Counted from the stretch's first letter, positions 20,084 to 30,030 are shown. The stretch is DNA of 58,954 nt from Bacteroidota bacterium (GCA_947446605.1 CANFHJ010000004.1:1-58954); one strand, 5' to 3'. The notes: generated from the sequence alone by a model not told the origin. Numbers and translations: made by a program.

Positions 20084-21010
20084 TTAATCTGCATTTCCGC
20101 TGCTCTTCAACATCATTGCTTGAATTTGGCGCATGGTCTTTTCCATGCCATCTGGACTACCATCTAAAAATATAACATTACCCTTTCCATACTCTGCAAA
20201 ATTCTTTACAGCTTCTGTCCACATGCTAAACAAAATTACATTGGTATCTAAATTGGCTTGCTTCATTTCCTCCGCAGCATTAGACATCCCTTTAGCTACT
20301 GCTTGTCTAAACAAGGCAACGCCTTCTCCACGCAACAAGGCTGCTTGTTTCTCTGCTTCAGCAGAAATTTTTATTGCATTACCTTCTGCCTCGGCAGCCT
20401 TTGTTTTTGTAATTAATAAAGCCTGACCTTCATTTTCAGCGGCAGCTTTTAAATTATTTGAAGCCACAACTTTGCTCATGCTCTCTATAATGGCCTGGTC
20501 AAAAGTAATATCATTGATTTGCAAATCTTGTAAATGATAACCCCAAGTAGATAAAGTATGGTCAATTTGATCTTTCACAAAATCAACAATTTCTTTACGC
20601 GAAGCCAACACCTCTGCTTGTTTTTTTGAAGCCACAAAAGCACGAATACTGCCTTCAATGGTGCGAATCAAAGCTTGCATCAAATCCTTTTCGCTAAAAA
20701 ACTTAAACGCAACACGTTGAATGGTTTCGTCCTCTTGATCCATTACACTAAACAACAACATGGATTTAAAATATACATTAGCCTGATCAATAGTTACCGC
20801 CTGAAATTCTAATTCTACCGAACGATTTTGAATAGAAATCTTTTTATAAACCTGCTCAATAATTGGAATTTTTAAATTTAATCCAGGTTGCATAATGCGT
20901 TTGTATTTTCCAAAAACAGTAATTACGGTTACCGTTCCTTGTTGAACAGTTTGCAAGCCACTGAATAAAATCATGGCAACTGCAACAAATAAAATTAAAA
21001 TTACATACAT
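20084..21010 (-). CDS. SPFH/Band 7 (stomatin/prohibitin-like) membrane protein
   Basis: N-terminal TM, VQQGTVTVITVFGKYKRIMQPGLNLKIP, and AAENEGQALLITKTKAAEAEGNA coiled coil. Confidence 0.88.
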   Translation of the reverse strand: MYVILILFVAVAMILFSGLQTVQQGTVTVITVFGKYKRIMQPGLNLKIPIIEQVYKKISIQNRSVELEFQAVTIDQANVYFKSMLLFSVMDQEDETIQRVAFKFFSEKDLMQALIRTIEGSIRAFVASKKQAEVLASRKEIVDFVKDQIDHTLSTWGYHLQDLQINDITFDQAIIESMSKVVASNNLKAAAENEGQALLITKTKAAEAEGNAIKISAEAEKQAALLRGEGVALFRQAVAKGMSNAAEEMKQANLDTNVILFSMWTEAVKNFAEYGKGNVIFLDGSPDGMEKTMRQIQAMMLKSSGNAD

Positions 21011-21166
21011 ATGAATAGGGGTTTAATAGGGTTTTATTAACTGATTAAAAACAAAACTAACACATTCTGAGCTAGGAACAAGCTATGTAGGTCACATTAA
21101 AAAAAAATGCCTAAAATCCTTTTTGGTTCGAACCAATTACTTAATATTGTGCTACAAGAAAAGCAT

Positions 21167-22480
21167 ATGATTTCAAGTATTGTATTTTTGATTCTCACAG
21201 GAGTGGCCTCCTACTTTTTTGCAAAAAACCTAAGTAAAATTAGACGTAATATTTTATTGGGCAAAGACATTGATCTTTCAGACAATAAACCTCTTCGCTT
21301 TAAAACCATGCTAGGCGTGGCCTTTGGGCAAAGTAAAATGAAAGCAAGGCCGGTTCCTTTTGTTTTGCATTTCATTGTGTATGCAGGATTTATCCTCATC
21401 AATATTGAGGTGCTTGAAATACTCATAGATGGAATTTTTGGCACCCACAGAGTCCTATCTGTTTTCGGACCAATTTACAATTTGGCAATTGGCTTTTTTG
21501 AAATTCTTGCATTTGCTGTTTTGGTTTCTTGCATCCTCTTTTTGTTTCGCAGATACATTGTTAAAATTGCCCGCTTTCAAAGTCCAGAATTAAAAGGCTT
21601 TGCCAGCAGAGATGCTGCCACTATTTTGTTTGTAGAAATTGTTTTAATGGGCGCTTTGCTTAAAATGAATGCAGCAGATCAAATCTTGCAATTACGCGGA
21701 GTAGAGCACTATATCAAAGCAGGCTCATTCCCAATTAGCTCTTGGCTTGTGGTGCCTTTTTATAATTGGCTTAACATGAGTGATGCTAGTCTTATTTTCT
21801 TAGAAAGAATTGCCTGGTGGTTCCATATTATTGGTATTTTCTTGTTCATGAATTACCTGCCTTTTAGCAAGCATTTCCATATTATTATGGCCTTTCCTAA
21901 TACATGGTATTCTAACCTAAAAGCAAAAGGCGAACTCAATAACATGGCTTCCGTTACGCAAGAGGTTAAGTTAATGCTCGATCCAAGCGCCCAAACTCCT
22001 GAAGGCTATCAGCCACCAACCAGCTTTGGTGTAAAAGATGTAACAGACCTTACCTGGAAAAATTTAATGGATGCCTACACCTGCACAGAGTGCGGCAGGT
22101 GCACCAGTGTTTGCCCGCAAAACCAAACAGGTAAAACATTGTCGCCACGCAAAATAATGATGGATACCCGCGACCGTTTAGAAGAAGTAGGTAAAAATAT
22201 TGATGCCAATAAAGGAACTTTTGTAGACGATAACAAAAACCTACATTCCTATATTTCTGAAGCAGAATTATGGGCATGTAATACTTGTAACGCCTGCGTT
22301 GAAGCTTGTCCGGTAAATATAAACCCAATGGAAATTATTGTTGAAATGCGCCGCTATAAAGTAATGGAACAAAGTGCTGCTCCTGCTGCTATTAACAATA
22401 TGTTTAGCAATATGGAAAACAACCAGGCGCCATGGCAATTCTCGCCAATGGACCGCGCCAATTGGACACAAGAGGATTAA
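21167..22480 (+). CDS. Membrane (Fe-S)-binding oxidoreductase (heterodisulfide reductase-like)
   Basis: ORF 21107-22480; likely start ATG 21167 (MISSIVFLILTGVASYFF). TM segments plus two 4Fe-4S motifs CTECGRCTSVCP and CNTCNACVEACP. Confidence 0.85.
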   Translation: MISSIVFLILTGVASYFFAKNLSKIRRNILLGKDIDLSDNKPLRFKTMLGVAFGQSKMKARPVPFVLHFIVYAGFILINIEVLEILIDGIFGTHRVLSVFGPIYNLAIGFFEILAFAVLVSCILFLFRRYIVKIARFQSPELKGFASRDAATILFVEIVLMGALLKMNAADQILQLRGVEHYIKAGSFPISSWLVVPFYNWLNMSDASLIFLERIAWWFHIIGIFLFMNYLPFSKHFHIIMAFPNTWYSNLKAKGELNNMASVTQEVKLMLDPSAQTPEGYQPPTSFGVKDVTDLTWKNLMDAYTCTECGRCTSVCPQNQTGKTLSPRKIMMDTRDRLEEVGKNIDANKGTFVDDNKNLHSYISEAELWACNTCNACVEACPVNINPMEIIVEMRRYKVMEQSAAPAAINNMFSNMENNQAPWQFSPMDRANWTQED

Positions 22481-22512
22481 GAATTTAAAAGAGTAAAGTA
22501 AATATTATTTGT

Positions 22513-23301
22513 ATGAGCGAATTTAAAGTGCGTACCATGGCCACATTGGCCGCTGCCGGCGAAGAAGCAGAAATACTTTTCTGGGTAGGTTGCGCAGGTA
22601 GTTTTGACGAACGTGCACAAAAAATAACGAAGGCTGTGGCAAAAATTTTGCATGCTGCAAACCTCCAATTTGCTATTCTTGGAACAGAAGAAGCCTGTAC
22701 CGGCGATCCCGCCAAACGCGCTGGAAACGAGTTTCTTTTTCAAATGATGGCCATGCAAAATATTGAAACCTTGAACGCATACGGCATTAAAAAAATTGTT
22801 ACCGCTTGTCCGCATTGCTTCAATACCCTCAAAAATGAGTACCCCGCTTTAGGAGGTAACTACGAGGTCTTGCACCATACCACGCTCATCAATCAATTAT
22901 TAAATGAGGGGAAAATAGCCATCAAAGGTGGTGCCTTTAAAGGTCAAAGAATTACCTACCACGATAGTTGCTATTTAGGTAGAGCAAATAATATTTATGA
23001 AGCGCCTCGAGAAATAATTGAAAAGTTAGATGCTGCTTTGGTTGAAATGAAACGCAGCAAAGCCAACGGTTTATGCTGTGGTGCAGGCGGTGCACAAATG
23101 TTTAAAGAAGCAGAAGAAGGCAGCAAAGAAGTAAATATTGAACGCGCAGACGATATCCTAGAATCCAATTCAAATGTGGTAGCTTCTGCCTGTCCTTTCT
23201 GTATGACCATGCTCAGAGATGGTGTTAAACACCATAACAAGGAAGCAGAAATAGACGTAAAAGACTTGGCAGAATTAGTTGCAAATGCAATGGATTTATA
23301 G
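22513..23301 (+). CDS. (Fe-S)-binding protein with CCG domains
   Basis: ACPHCFNTLKNEYP, DSCYLGR and NGLCCGAGGAQMF motifs; adjacent to membrane partner. Confidence 0.9.
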   Translation: MSEFKVRTMATLAAAGEEAEILFWVGCAGSFDERAQKITKAVAKILHAANLQFAILGTEEACTGDPAKRAGNEFLFQMMAMQNIETLNAYGIKKIVTACPHCFNTLKNEYPALGGNYEVLHHTTLINQLLNEGKIAIKGGAFKGQRITYHDSCYLGRANNIYEAPREIIEKLDAALVEMKRSKANGLCCGAGGAQMFKEAEEGSKEVNIERADDILESNSNVVASACPFCMTMLRDGVKHHNKEAEIDVKDLAELVANAMDL

Positions 23302-23313
23302 GCCAAAAACCTA

Positions 23314-23628
23314 TTAATTATCTATACGTTCTTTTCCTGCTACTATTTCAAAATAGAGTCTAAAATCTCCTAACAAACTGTAAAGCGGATGCTGAAAAGT
23401 TGCAGGCTTGTTTTTTTCGTAAAAGAAATGCCCAACCCAGGCAAAGCCATAGCCCGCAAGCGGACAAAGCCACAACATTTCAATTTTATGAAATAGAAAT
23501 GCGCCCATCAAAAACACAAAAAACAAAGTGGTGCCAATTACATGTAGTAACCTACACGTTTTATTTTGGTGCTCACTTAAATAATAAGGATAAAATTCAG
23601 CGAAATTTTTGTACTTCTTTGTTTCCAT
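23314..23628 (-). CDS. DUF962/Mpo1-like small membrane protein
   Basis: FAEFYPYYLSEHQNKTCRLLHVIGT...FAWVGHFFYEKNKPATFQHPLYSLLGDFRLYFEI. Confidence 0.85.
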   Translation of the reverse strand: METKKYKNFAEFYPYYLSEHQNKTCRLLHVIGTTLFFVFLMGAFLFHKIEMLWLCPLAGYGFAWVGHFFYEKNKPATFQHPLYSLLGDFRLYFEIVAGKERIDN

Positions 23629-24167
23629 TATTTTTCATCATTTATGCTTGAAAGCATATATTTTATTACTCCCTTACTTCTAAATAAATCTCTTCTGAAA
23701 TCGTAAAAATAGTATAAATCATACTTATCCTCCCAAACCAAATGCATAGTTTTTATTTGGTGAGCTTCCATGCGCAAATTTAAACACGGACTTACACGGG
23801 TATAATTATAATTAAACTGGCTTTTCCCAATATTGTAATAAGCCATTCCGTGATTAAGCGAAGAATCTAGCAACATCTCTAAAACAACCTCATATTGTGG
23901 GTTTTTGAGTGTGTAATGGTAACCCTCCTTCTCTAAACGTTTTATTGCATAAGAAGTAATTTCTAATTCAAAATTAGTATTCAAGGCACTGGGACTCAAA
24001 TTCACCAATTTAAAACATACTGTCCCCCTTTTCATGGGTGCATTTACCTTTTTTCTATAGGTATAACGCTCGCTACATGCATTTAGCAAACAAATGCAAG
24101 CTATAACAAAAAAACACCTAAAAAATGCGCGTAAATCCATGAATTGTCTGCATCCAAATCTCGACAA
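23628..24167 (-). CDS. Putative lipoprotein of unknown function
   Basis: Hydrophobic leader with lipobox-like LLNAC; no family recognised. Confidence 0.6.
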   Translation of the reverse strand: MSRFGCRQFMDLRAFFRCFFVIACICLLNACSERYTYRKKVNAPMKRGTVCFKLVNLSPSALNTNFELEITSYAIKRLEKEGYHYTLKNPQYEVVLEMLLDSSLNHGMAYYNIGKSQFNYNYTRVSPCLNLRMEAHQIKTMHLVWEDKYDLYYFYDFRRDLFRSKGVIKYMLSSINDEK

Positions 24168-24211
24168 ATTTCATGAATTGCAAACTATTCAAATTGGCAA
24201 ACTGAAAACTT

Positions 24212-25492
24212 TTACTTCAAGAAGCGTTCAAAAGTTGCGCGCTCCAACATTTCTCTGTCATCTGGATGCGCAATACTGGTGAGCATCTCGGCCCTTTGTT
24301 CCATGTTTTTGCCATATAAATTTACTGCACCATATTCTGTTACTACCCAGTGAATGTGCCCACGTGTGGTTACCACTCCCGCTCCTAGCTTTAAAACAGG
24401 CGTAATCCTTGAAATGCCTTTTTTGGTTCGAGACGGCAATGCAATAATTGGCTTACCGCCTTCCGAAAGTGCTGCACCTCTAATAAAATCCATTTGCCCG
24501 CCAATACCAGAAAATTGATACATGCCAATAGAATCGGCACAAACCTGACCCGTTATATCAATCTCTATTGCACTATTAATAGCCGTAACCTTTGGATTTA
24601 AACTCAAAATCCTTGGATCGTTTACATAACTAATATCCATCCCTTTTACAATGGGATTGTCGTCAACAAAATCATATAAACGCCTGCTGCCAATTAAAAA
24701 GCCAGTTACACAATAGCCGTTCACAATCTTCTTCTGGCTATTATTAATAATTCCCTTTTGGATCAAACTAATTGCACCATCCGAAAACATCTCTGTATGT
24801 AAACCCAAGTTTCTGTGTGAATGTAAATTGCGCAAAACATTGTCGGGTATAGTTCCAATACCCAATTGTAGCGTTGCACCATCCTCCACTAACTCGGCAA
24901 CGTTTCTTCCTATTTGCTCGCATTCTGGATCGCTTCCATCTGAATAACTCACCTCTGGCAAGGCATCTGTTACTTCTACTGCATAATCTATCATTGAAAA
25001 AGGTATAAATGCATCACCATGCACACGCGGCATATTGGGGTTAATTTGTGCTATAATTATTTTAGCCTTATAAGCTGCTGCGCGTGCAATATCAACAGAG
25101 GTGCCCAAACTCACAAAACCATGCTTGTCTGGCGGCGAAACATGCAATAAAGCAATATCTAATGGCAGGTAATCCTCATTAAAAAGTTTAGGAATTTCAC
25201 TTAAAAAAACCGGCACATAATCTCCCCTATTAGAATTAACCGCTTGTCGAACCGATTCAGAAACAAACAAAGAATTGATAAAAAAATGCCCCTCTAAAGC
25301 AGGATCATTTAAATCAAAACCCAAGGTGCTTATGCTTACTAACTCAACTTTCCTAAGCTCTTCCTTTCTATCCATTAAGGCTTGAACCAAGGAAATTGGT
25401 GTGGCAGCACTGCCATGTATAAAAACTCTATTGTTAGATTGAATATGCCTTACGGCTTCTTGTGCGCTTACAAATTTAGTTTGCTTAATCAT
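24212..25492 (-). CDS. Acetyl-CoA hydrolase / CoA-transferase family protein
   Basis: VFIHGSAATPISLVQAL, LQLGIGTIPDNVLRNL, GQVCADSIGMYQFSGIGGQMDFIRGA. Confidence 0.92.
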   Translation of the reverse strand: MIKQTKFVSAQEAVRHIQSNNRVFIHGSAATPISLVQALMDRKEELRKVELVSISTLGFDLNDPALEGHFFINSLFVSESVRQAVNSNRGDYVPVFLSEIPKLFNEDYLPLDIALLHVSPPDKHGFVSLGTSVDIARAAAYKAKIIIAQINPNMPRVHGDAFIPFSMIDYAVEVTDALPEVSYSDGSDPECEQIGRNVAELVEDGATLQLGIGTIPDNVLRNLHSHRNLGLHTEMFSDGAISLIQKGIINNSQKKIVNGYCVTGFLIGSRRLYDFVDDNPIVKGMDISYVNDPRILSLNPKVTAINSAIEIDITGQVCADSIGMYQFSGIGGQMDFIRGAALSEGGKPIIALPSRTKKGISRITPVLKLGAGVVTTRGHIHWVVTEYGAVNLYGKNMEQRAEMLTSIAHPDDREMLERATFERFLK

Positions 25493-25576
25493 ACTGCAAA
25501 TATACTTTCAAGCAAAGCCGCACTGCAAAAAAATAATTATGATTTTTATCGGCTACAAAACCATCAAAAGTCAAAT

Positions 25577-26050
25577 TTAATTGTCGCGTTGTTCTTTCAA
25601 TTTTTTGAGCAACTCGCGCTTAAATGCCTGCTCTGCCACAAATAACTTTACCACTTTTTGTGCAGGTAAAACTTTCTTAAACTCAGCAGTGTATTTTTTA
25701 ATTATTTCCAATTCTGCTGCCTTATTAGCTATCATTTCATTGAGCGCTTTTTCTGCCTCCACATCGCTCATATTATCCATTTCACCCGCTTCTTCCATTA
25801 GCTTGGCCCTATTGCCTTTGCGCACCCTTTCCATCTCATCATTAAACCTATTGTATACAGGCCAAAATTTTTGCGCCTCCTCCGGTGTTAAATTTAATCT
25901 TTGGGTTAGAAAACCAATTTTCATGGCCTCAATTTTATCTTTTCTTGCGCCGCCGCCTCTTTGCGCAGAAACCATTCCTGCAAATCCAATTAACACAAAT
26001 AATAGCAATGTTATTTTCATTTTCATAATTCTTTTCTCCTTATAATTCAT
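25577..26050 (-). CDS. Small periplasmic Spy/CpxP-like or sigma-cassette accessory protein
   Basis: Signal peptide (likely start MKMKITLLLFVLIGFAGMVSAQ), LTPEEAQKFWPVYNRFNDE helix; last gene of sigma cassette. Confidence 0.7.
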   Translation of the reverse strand: MNYKEKRIMKMKITLLLFVLIGFAGMVSAQRGGGARKDKIEAMKIGFLTQRLNLTPEEAQKFWPVYNRFNDEMERVRKGNRAKLMEEAGEMDNMSDVEAEKALNEMIANKAAELEIIKKYTAEFKKVLPAQKVVKLFVAEQAFKRELLKKLKEQRDN

Positions 26051-26561
26051 CTATTATATAATCCTCATCAATTTCTAAATTAAGCGCATTCATGCCCGCC
26101 GAATCGCTTATAATATTTAGCTTGTCTATCTCCGAACACCAACCCGCATCACACAATAAATCTTCACTTAAATCAACATCATTCAAATGCGCTGCAATAT
26201 CTTCTGCGCTTATTTTTTGGTTCGAACCAAGCTCCTTTTCTGGCCTAGGCTGATATAAAAATAAACCAAAAACAAACAGCAAACTTGCCGCAATTCCCAC
26301 CCACATAAATACCGGTTTGCCATAAAGAGAAATGCTACTTGCCAAGCGCTTGCTTACGCGCTCCTCCAATTGCAAATTTAATTGCACGAAATAATTTTCT
26401 GGCACCACAAAACCACCTTGAACAGGAGGAAATAATGAAGCCTCTTCTTCTGGCATTAATTTATTTTCTAGCTCAGAAAAATAATTCTGGGGCACAGAAA
26501 ATCCTCCTTGAATAGGCAATTCCCTTAAATATCTTTCGCTATTGCTAATCTCTTGATCCAT
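26040..26561 (-). CDS. Single-TM protein, putative anti-sigma factor, with duplicated QGGFxVPxNYF motif
   Basis: Central TM (KPVFMWVGIAASLLFVFGLFLY) directly downstream of sigma-70 gene; two N-terminal motif copies. Confidence 0.6.
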   Translation of the reverse strand: MDQEISNSERYLRELPIQGGFSVPQNYFSELENKLMPEEEASLFPPVQGGFVVPENYFVQLNLQLEERVSKRLASSISLYGKPVFMWVGIAASLLFVFGLFLYQPRPEKELGSNQKISAEDIAAHLNDVDLSEDLLCDAGWCSEIDKLNIISDSAGMNALNLEIDEDYIIDEL

Positions 26562-26584
26562 TTCTTTATAGATAAAAAAAATCC

Positions 26585-27145
26585 TTATTGGTTTAAATGT
26601 TGTTTAATAATAGCCTCAACTTTTTTAACCGCAATATGGTAGGAGGCTTTTAAAGCTCCTACACTGGTGCCCAAAACAGCCTCCATTTCTTCGTATTTTA
26701 AACCATCAAAGTATTTCATGTTAAAAACCAAACGCTGCTTTTCTGGCAATTGCAAAACCGCTTGCTGCAATAAAAGCGCTAACCTATCTCCATCAAAATA
26801 AGCGCCCGCTACCAATGTTTCGCTCAATTGCTCTTGCAGGGTTTCCATGCTCACGTTCAAATTGGCCTTTTTCTTTTGCAAAAACGCCAAGGCCTCATTG
26901 GTGGCAACCCTATACAACCATGTATAAAGCTGACTATCCTCTCTAAAATCTGCTAATTTTTCCCAAACCTTAATAAAGGTATTTTGAACCACATCATCAG
27001 CATCATCATGGTCAATTACAATGCGCCTCACCTGCCAATAAACCTTTCTGCTATAGCGCTCCAATAACATTTTAAAAGCCGCTTGCTTACGCAAAGGGTC
27101 TTTAAAAAATTGAATGAGTTCGGTATCGCTATAGTTTATCTGCAT
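26585..27145 (-). CDS. ECF-type sigma-70 family RNA polymerase sigma factor
   Basis: DADDVVQNTFIKVWEKLADFREDSQLYTWLYRVATNEAL (region 2) and LPEKQRLVFNMKYFDGLKYEEMEAVLGTSVGALK (region 4). Confidence 0.93.
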   Translation of the reverse strand: MQINYSDTELIQFFKDPLRKQAAFKMLLERYSRKVYWQVRRIVIDHDDADDVVQNTFIKVWEKLADFREDSQLYTWLYRVATNEALAFLQKKKANLNVSMETLQEQLSETLVAGAYFDGDRLALLLQQAVLQLPEKQRLVFNMKYFDGLKYEEMEAVLGTSVGALKASYHIAVKKVEAIIKQHLNQ

Positions 27146-27281
27146 TTATTAACTTTAACTCTTCTTCAGATGCAAGTTAACTCAAAAGGTTTAATCAAAA
27201 GCCATTTAATTATCAAAGCACCTTGCCTATTATTTGGCATTTTTCTTCCCAATTCAATTTTATTTTCCCGACTTTCGTTTA

Positions 27282-30026
27282 ATGCGAAAAATACTGTTGG
27301 GTTTCTTGCTCGTGTCTTCTTTTCAAAATCTTCTAATTGCCCAATCAAACAATGATTGGCTCAGTGGTGTGCTGCAAAAAAACGACTCTATTTATTTCTT
27401 GTTCTCAGAAGATATTTATCAAATTAAACCTGCTGGAATTTCTGTTACTGGCTCCTTTAGAGGCTGGAGCCAAGATTTAAAAGACGCCAATTGGAACCTA
27501 AAAAATACAAGTGAGGGCAAATGGATTTTAGGAATTTACAACCCCAACTTCAGCAAAATAAATCCATCAACTGCTTTTAAATTTAGAACCAGTGAAGGCC
27601 AATGGCTCAATCCGCCCAAAACAGCTCCAAACCTAGACGGCGGAAATTTGGTTTTTATGAAAGGTTTTATACCCCTAACTGTTGAAGCAGGAATAGTGAA
27701 CAATGAGAAAATTCAAGTCGTAATTAAGGGCATTAACAACGCAAAAGGTTCTTTAAAAACCAATAAAGAAGAATTTATACTCACCGATGCCAAAGGCAAT
27801 AAAATAGGCCTTCAACATATTGAAACACAAACACAAATTAATTTGCCAGCGCAAATAGAAATAGGCCTCTACCCCGCCCAAGCAATAGATAAAAAAAGAG
27901 TTTACTACATAGAAATACCAAGTATCCAGAAAAAAGAATTGTGCAGCTTCGAACCCTGGTTCAAAAACTTAAAAAGTGACAAGCTATTGGGTGCAAACAT
28001 TGCCGAAGATGGCCTATCTACTAGCTTTCGCGTGTTTGCACCAAGAGCAACCAAATTGCGTCTTTACCTCTATGCAAATAAAGACCAACAAACACCCAAC
28101 CAAATTATTGAACTCACAGAAGATTCAATGGGTGTTTGGGAAACCACCATTCCTAAAAACCTCAATGGCATGTGGTATGATTTTACCGTGCATGGCGCAA
28201 CAGATCCAGGGAATTCTTTTTATGAAACCAATCCGGTTCATATCAGCGATCCCTATGCCAGAGTATGCGATGATAGCTTCGGAAAATGCAGGATATGCCA
28301 AAAAACAAAAGCCGCAAAGCCACTTAAAAACGGCCGACCAAAAATGGAAAATGTAATGGCGTATGAAGTGCATGTGCAAGACTTTACAGACCTCCTTCCG
28401 CTTGATTCGAACCTAAAAGGAACCATTCCTGCAATGGGAATAAGTGGTTTAAAAAATAGCCGTGGACAAGCAATAGGTTTTGATTACCTCACCCAATTAG
28501 GCATAAATACCGTTCACCTAATGCCGGTTCAAGAAATGTTACATTGGCCTAAAGATGAGTGGGACAGCGCTTTTAAAAATGATGCCTACATGATTGAGCA
28601 GGGTGTTGCCAAAGAAAATTATGATTGGGGCTATAGAACCTCACACAGCTTTGCCATTGAAACACGCTACCGCCAAAAGGGAACAGAACCGGGTGCAGAA
28701 CGTGAACAATTTAGAGACCTGGTACAAAAATTTCACGAAAAAAATATTGCAGTCATAGTAGATTTTGTATTCAACCATACCGCAGAAAACATGGATGGCC
28801 GAGCCTACCTTTTTCACTTCAATGCCTACGATAAACAATATTATTACCGAACCAAAAACCTTGAACACATTGGCGAATATGGCAATGAAACCAAAAGCGA
28901 AAATCGCTATATGACGCAACGTTGGATCATAGACCAATGCAAAGCGTTTATTGAGGAATTTGGCGTAGATGGTTTCAGAATTGATTTGGCAGGGCAAACC
29001 GACCAACAAACACTGTTGCAACTAAAAAAAGAATTGCCAGAGGATATTATCATATACGGCGAACCTTGGATAGACAGCAACGATCCTGCCTATAACCATA
29101 ACCCAGATTGGCATTGGTACAAAGAAGATGCCCCTATTTGCTATTTCAACGACGATACCAGAAACACCTATAAAGGACCAGTATTTGAATTAAATAAAAA
29201 AGAAACAGACCGGGGCTGGGCCGGCGGAAATGCTAGCCTGCGCAACGATGTTAAATTGGCGCTTACCTGTGGTTTCCCAACACAAAAAAATATCAATAGC
29301 GCAATCAACTATTTAGACATCCACGATAATTTTACCCTTGCTGATCAATTTGCCACAACAGGTTTCGATGGTCGTTATGGTGTAGATGAACTGAATTACA
29401 AAATTGCCGCAGTTTTACTTTTTACCACACCCGGACCCCTGGTTTTACATGGTGGTTCAGAAATGCTACGCAGCAAGGGAATGGCGCCTTTACAAGAAAT
29501 AGAAAAAGCCATTCCAAGCGGTAAATTATACTTTCATGGAAAACGCGATACCTATAATTTGCGCTTTGCCAACCAATTTATTTGGGAAAATATTGGTAAA
29601 ACATTCGACAAAAAACACAGTCCAAGCACCAATATTCCATACGAAAATGCAGATTATTTAAACATGGTAAACTATTGGAAAGGCCTCATAGAATTGCGCA
29701 AACGCTACCTGTTTCCTTTGCCTGCTTACCAAGTTGAAAACACGCAAGAATACCTATTGCCCAAAAATGCCATCCAGTTTTTTGAACCCAAAGACGAGCA
29801 CATTCTTGCTTACATCATTCAAGGAAAAGTAATGGTGGTTTTAAACACCGGAAAAAGAATGGAAGAACTGCAATTTGAAATGCCTAAAGGTAAATGGAGC
29901 TTGGTTGGTAATGCCAATGAAATAGCACTCGACACCAAATTTGCCCAATACCATGAAAGCATTATGGGAGGGGAAAGAAAAATACTAATTGAACCTTATT
30001 CAATTAGTATTTATATCAAAGATTAA
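27282..30026 (+). CDS. pulA: Type I pullulanase (GH13) with N-terminal starch-binding-like region
   Basis: Likely start 27282 with signal peptide MRKILLGFLLVSSFQNLLIAQ; GH13 motifs VIVDFVFNHTA, GFRIDLAGQ, IIIYGEPW; YNWGY-like YDWGY. Confidence 0.9.
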   Translation: MRKILLGFLLVSSFQNLLIAQSNNDWLSGVLQKNDSIYFLFSEDIYQIKPAGISVTGSFRGWSQDLKDANWNLKNTSEGKWILGIYNPNFSKINPSTAFKFRTSEGQWLNPPKTAPNLDGGNLVFMKGFIPLTVEAGIVNNEKIQVVIKGINNAKGSLKTNKEEFILTDAKGNKIGLQHIETQTQINLPAQIEIGLYPAQAIDKKRVYYIEIPSIQKKELCSFEPWFKNLKSDKLLGANIAEDGLSTSFRVFAPRATKLRLYLYANKDQQTPNQIIELTEDSMGVWETTIPKNLNGMWYDFTVHGATDPGNSFYETNPVHISDPYARVCDDSFGKCRICQKTKAAKPLKNGRPKMENVMAYEVHVQDFTDLLPLDSNLKGTIPAMGISGLKNSRGQAIGFDYLTQLGINTVHLMPVQEMLHWPKDEWDSAFKNDAYMIEQGVAKENYDWGYRTSHSFAIETRYRQKGTEPGAEREQFRDLVQKFHEKNIAVIVDFVFNHTAENMDGRAYLFHFNAYDKQYYYRTKNLEHIGEYGNETKSENRYMTQRWIIDQCKAFIEEFGVDGFRIDLAGQTDQQTLLQLKKELPEDIIIYGEPWIDSNDPAYNHNPDWHWYKEDAPICYFNDDTRNTYKGPVFELNKKETDRGWAGGNASLRNDVKLALTCGFPTQKNINSAINYLDIHDNFTLADQFATTGFDGRYGVDELNYKIAAVLLFTTPGPLVLHGGSEMLRSKGMAPLQEIEKAIPSGKLYFHGKRDTYNLRFANQFIWENIGKTFDKKHSPSTNIPYENADYLNMVNYWKGLIELRKRYLFPLPAYQVENTQEYLLPKNAIQFFEPKDEHILAYIIQGKVMVVLNTGKRMEELQFEMPKGKWSLVGNANEIALDTKFAQYHESIMGGERKILIEPYSISIYIKD
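29981..30011. terminator. Perfect 13-bp stem-loop inside the 3' end of the pullulanase CDS
   Basis: AATACTAATTGAA-CCTTA-TTCAATTAGTATT, 15 bp before the stop codon, between convergent genes. Confidence 0.5.
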
Positions 30027-30030
30027 ACCA

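Noticed and set aside
22050-22815. Minus-strand ORFs over the Fe-S genes (22050-22328, 22268-22471, 22477-22815, 22485-22715)
   Set aside because: Overlap strongly supported + strand Fe-S proteins; compositionally antisense-like
24361-24366. Third CACGTG core
   Set aside because: Flanks (GTGCC / TGGTT) do not match parS, and it lies within the CoA-transferase coding sequence
25581-26045. 154-aa + strand ORF antisense to the Spy-like gene
   Set aside because: Mirror ORF of a well-supported minus-strand CDS; low-complexity Ser/Ile/Leu composition typical of antisense translation
28400-28420. GATTCGAACC as a possible tRNA T-arm
   Set aside because: No acceptor, D or anticodon stem around it; lies within the pullulanase CDS
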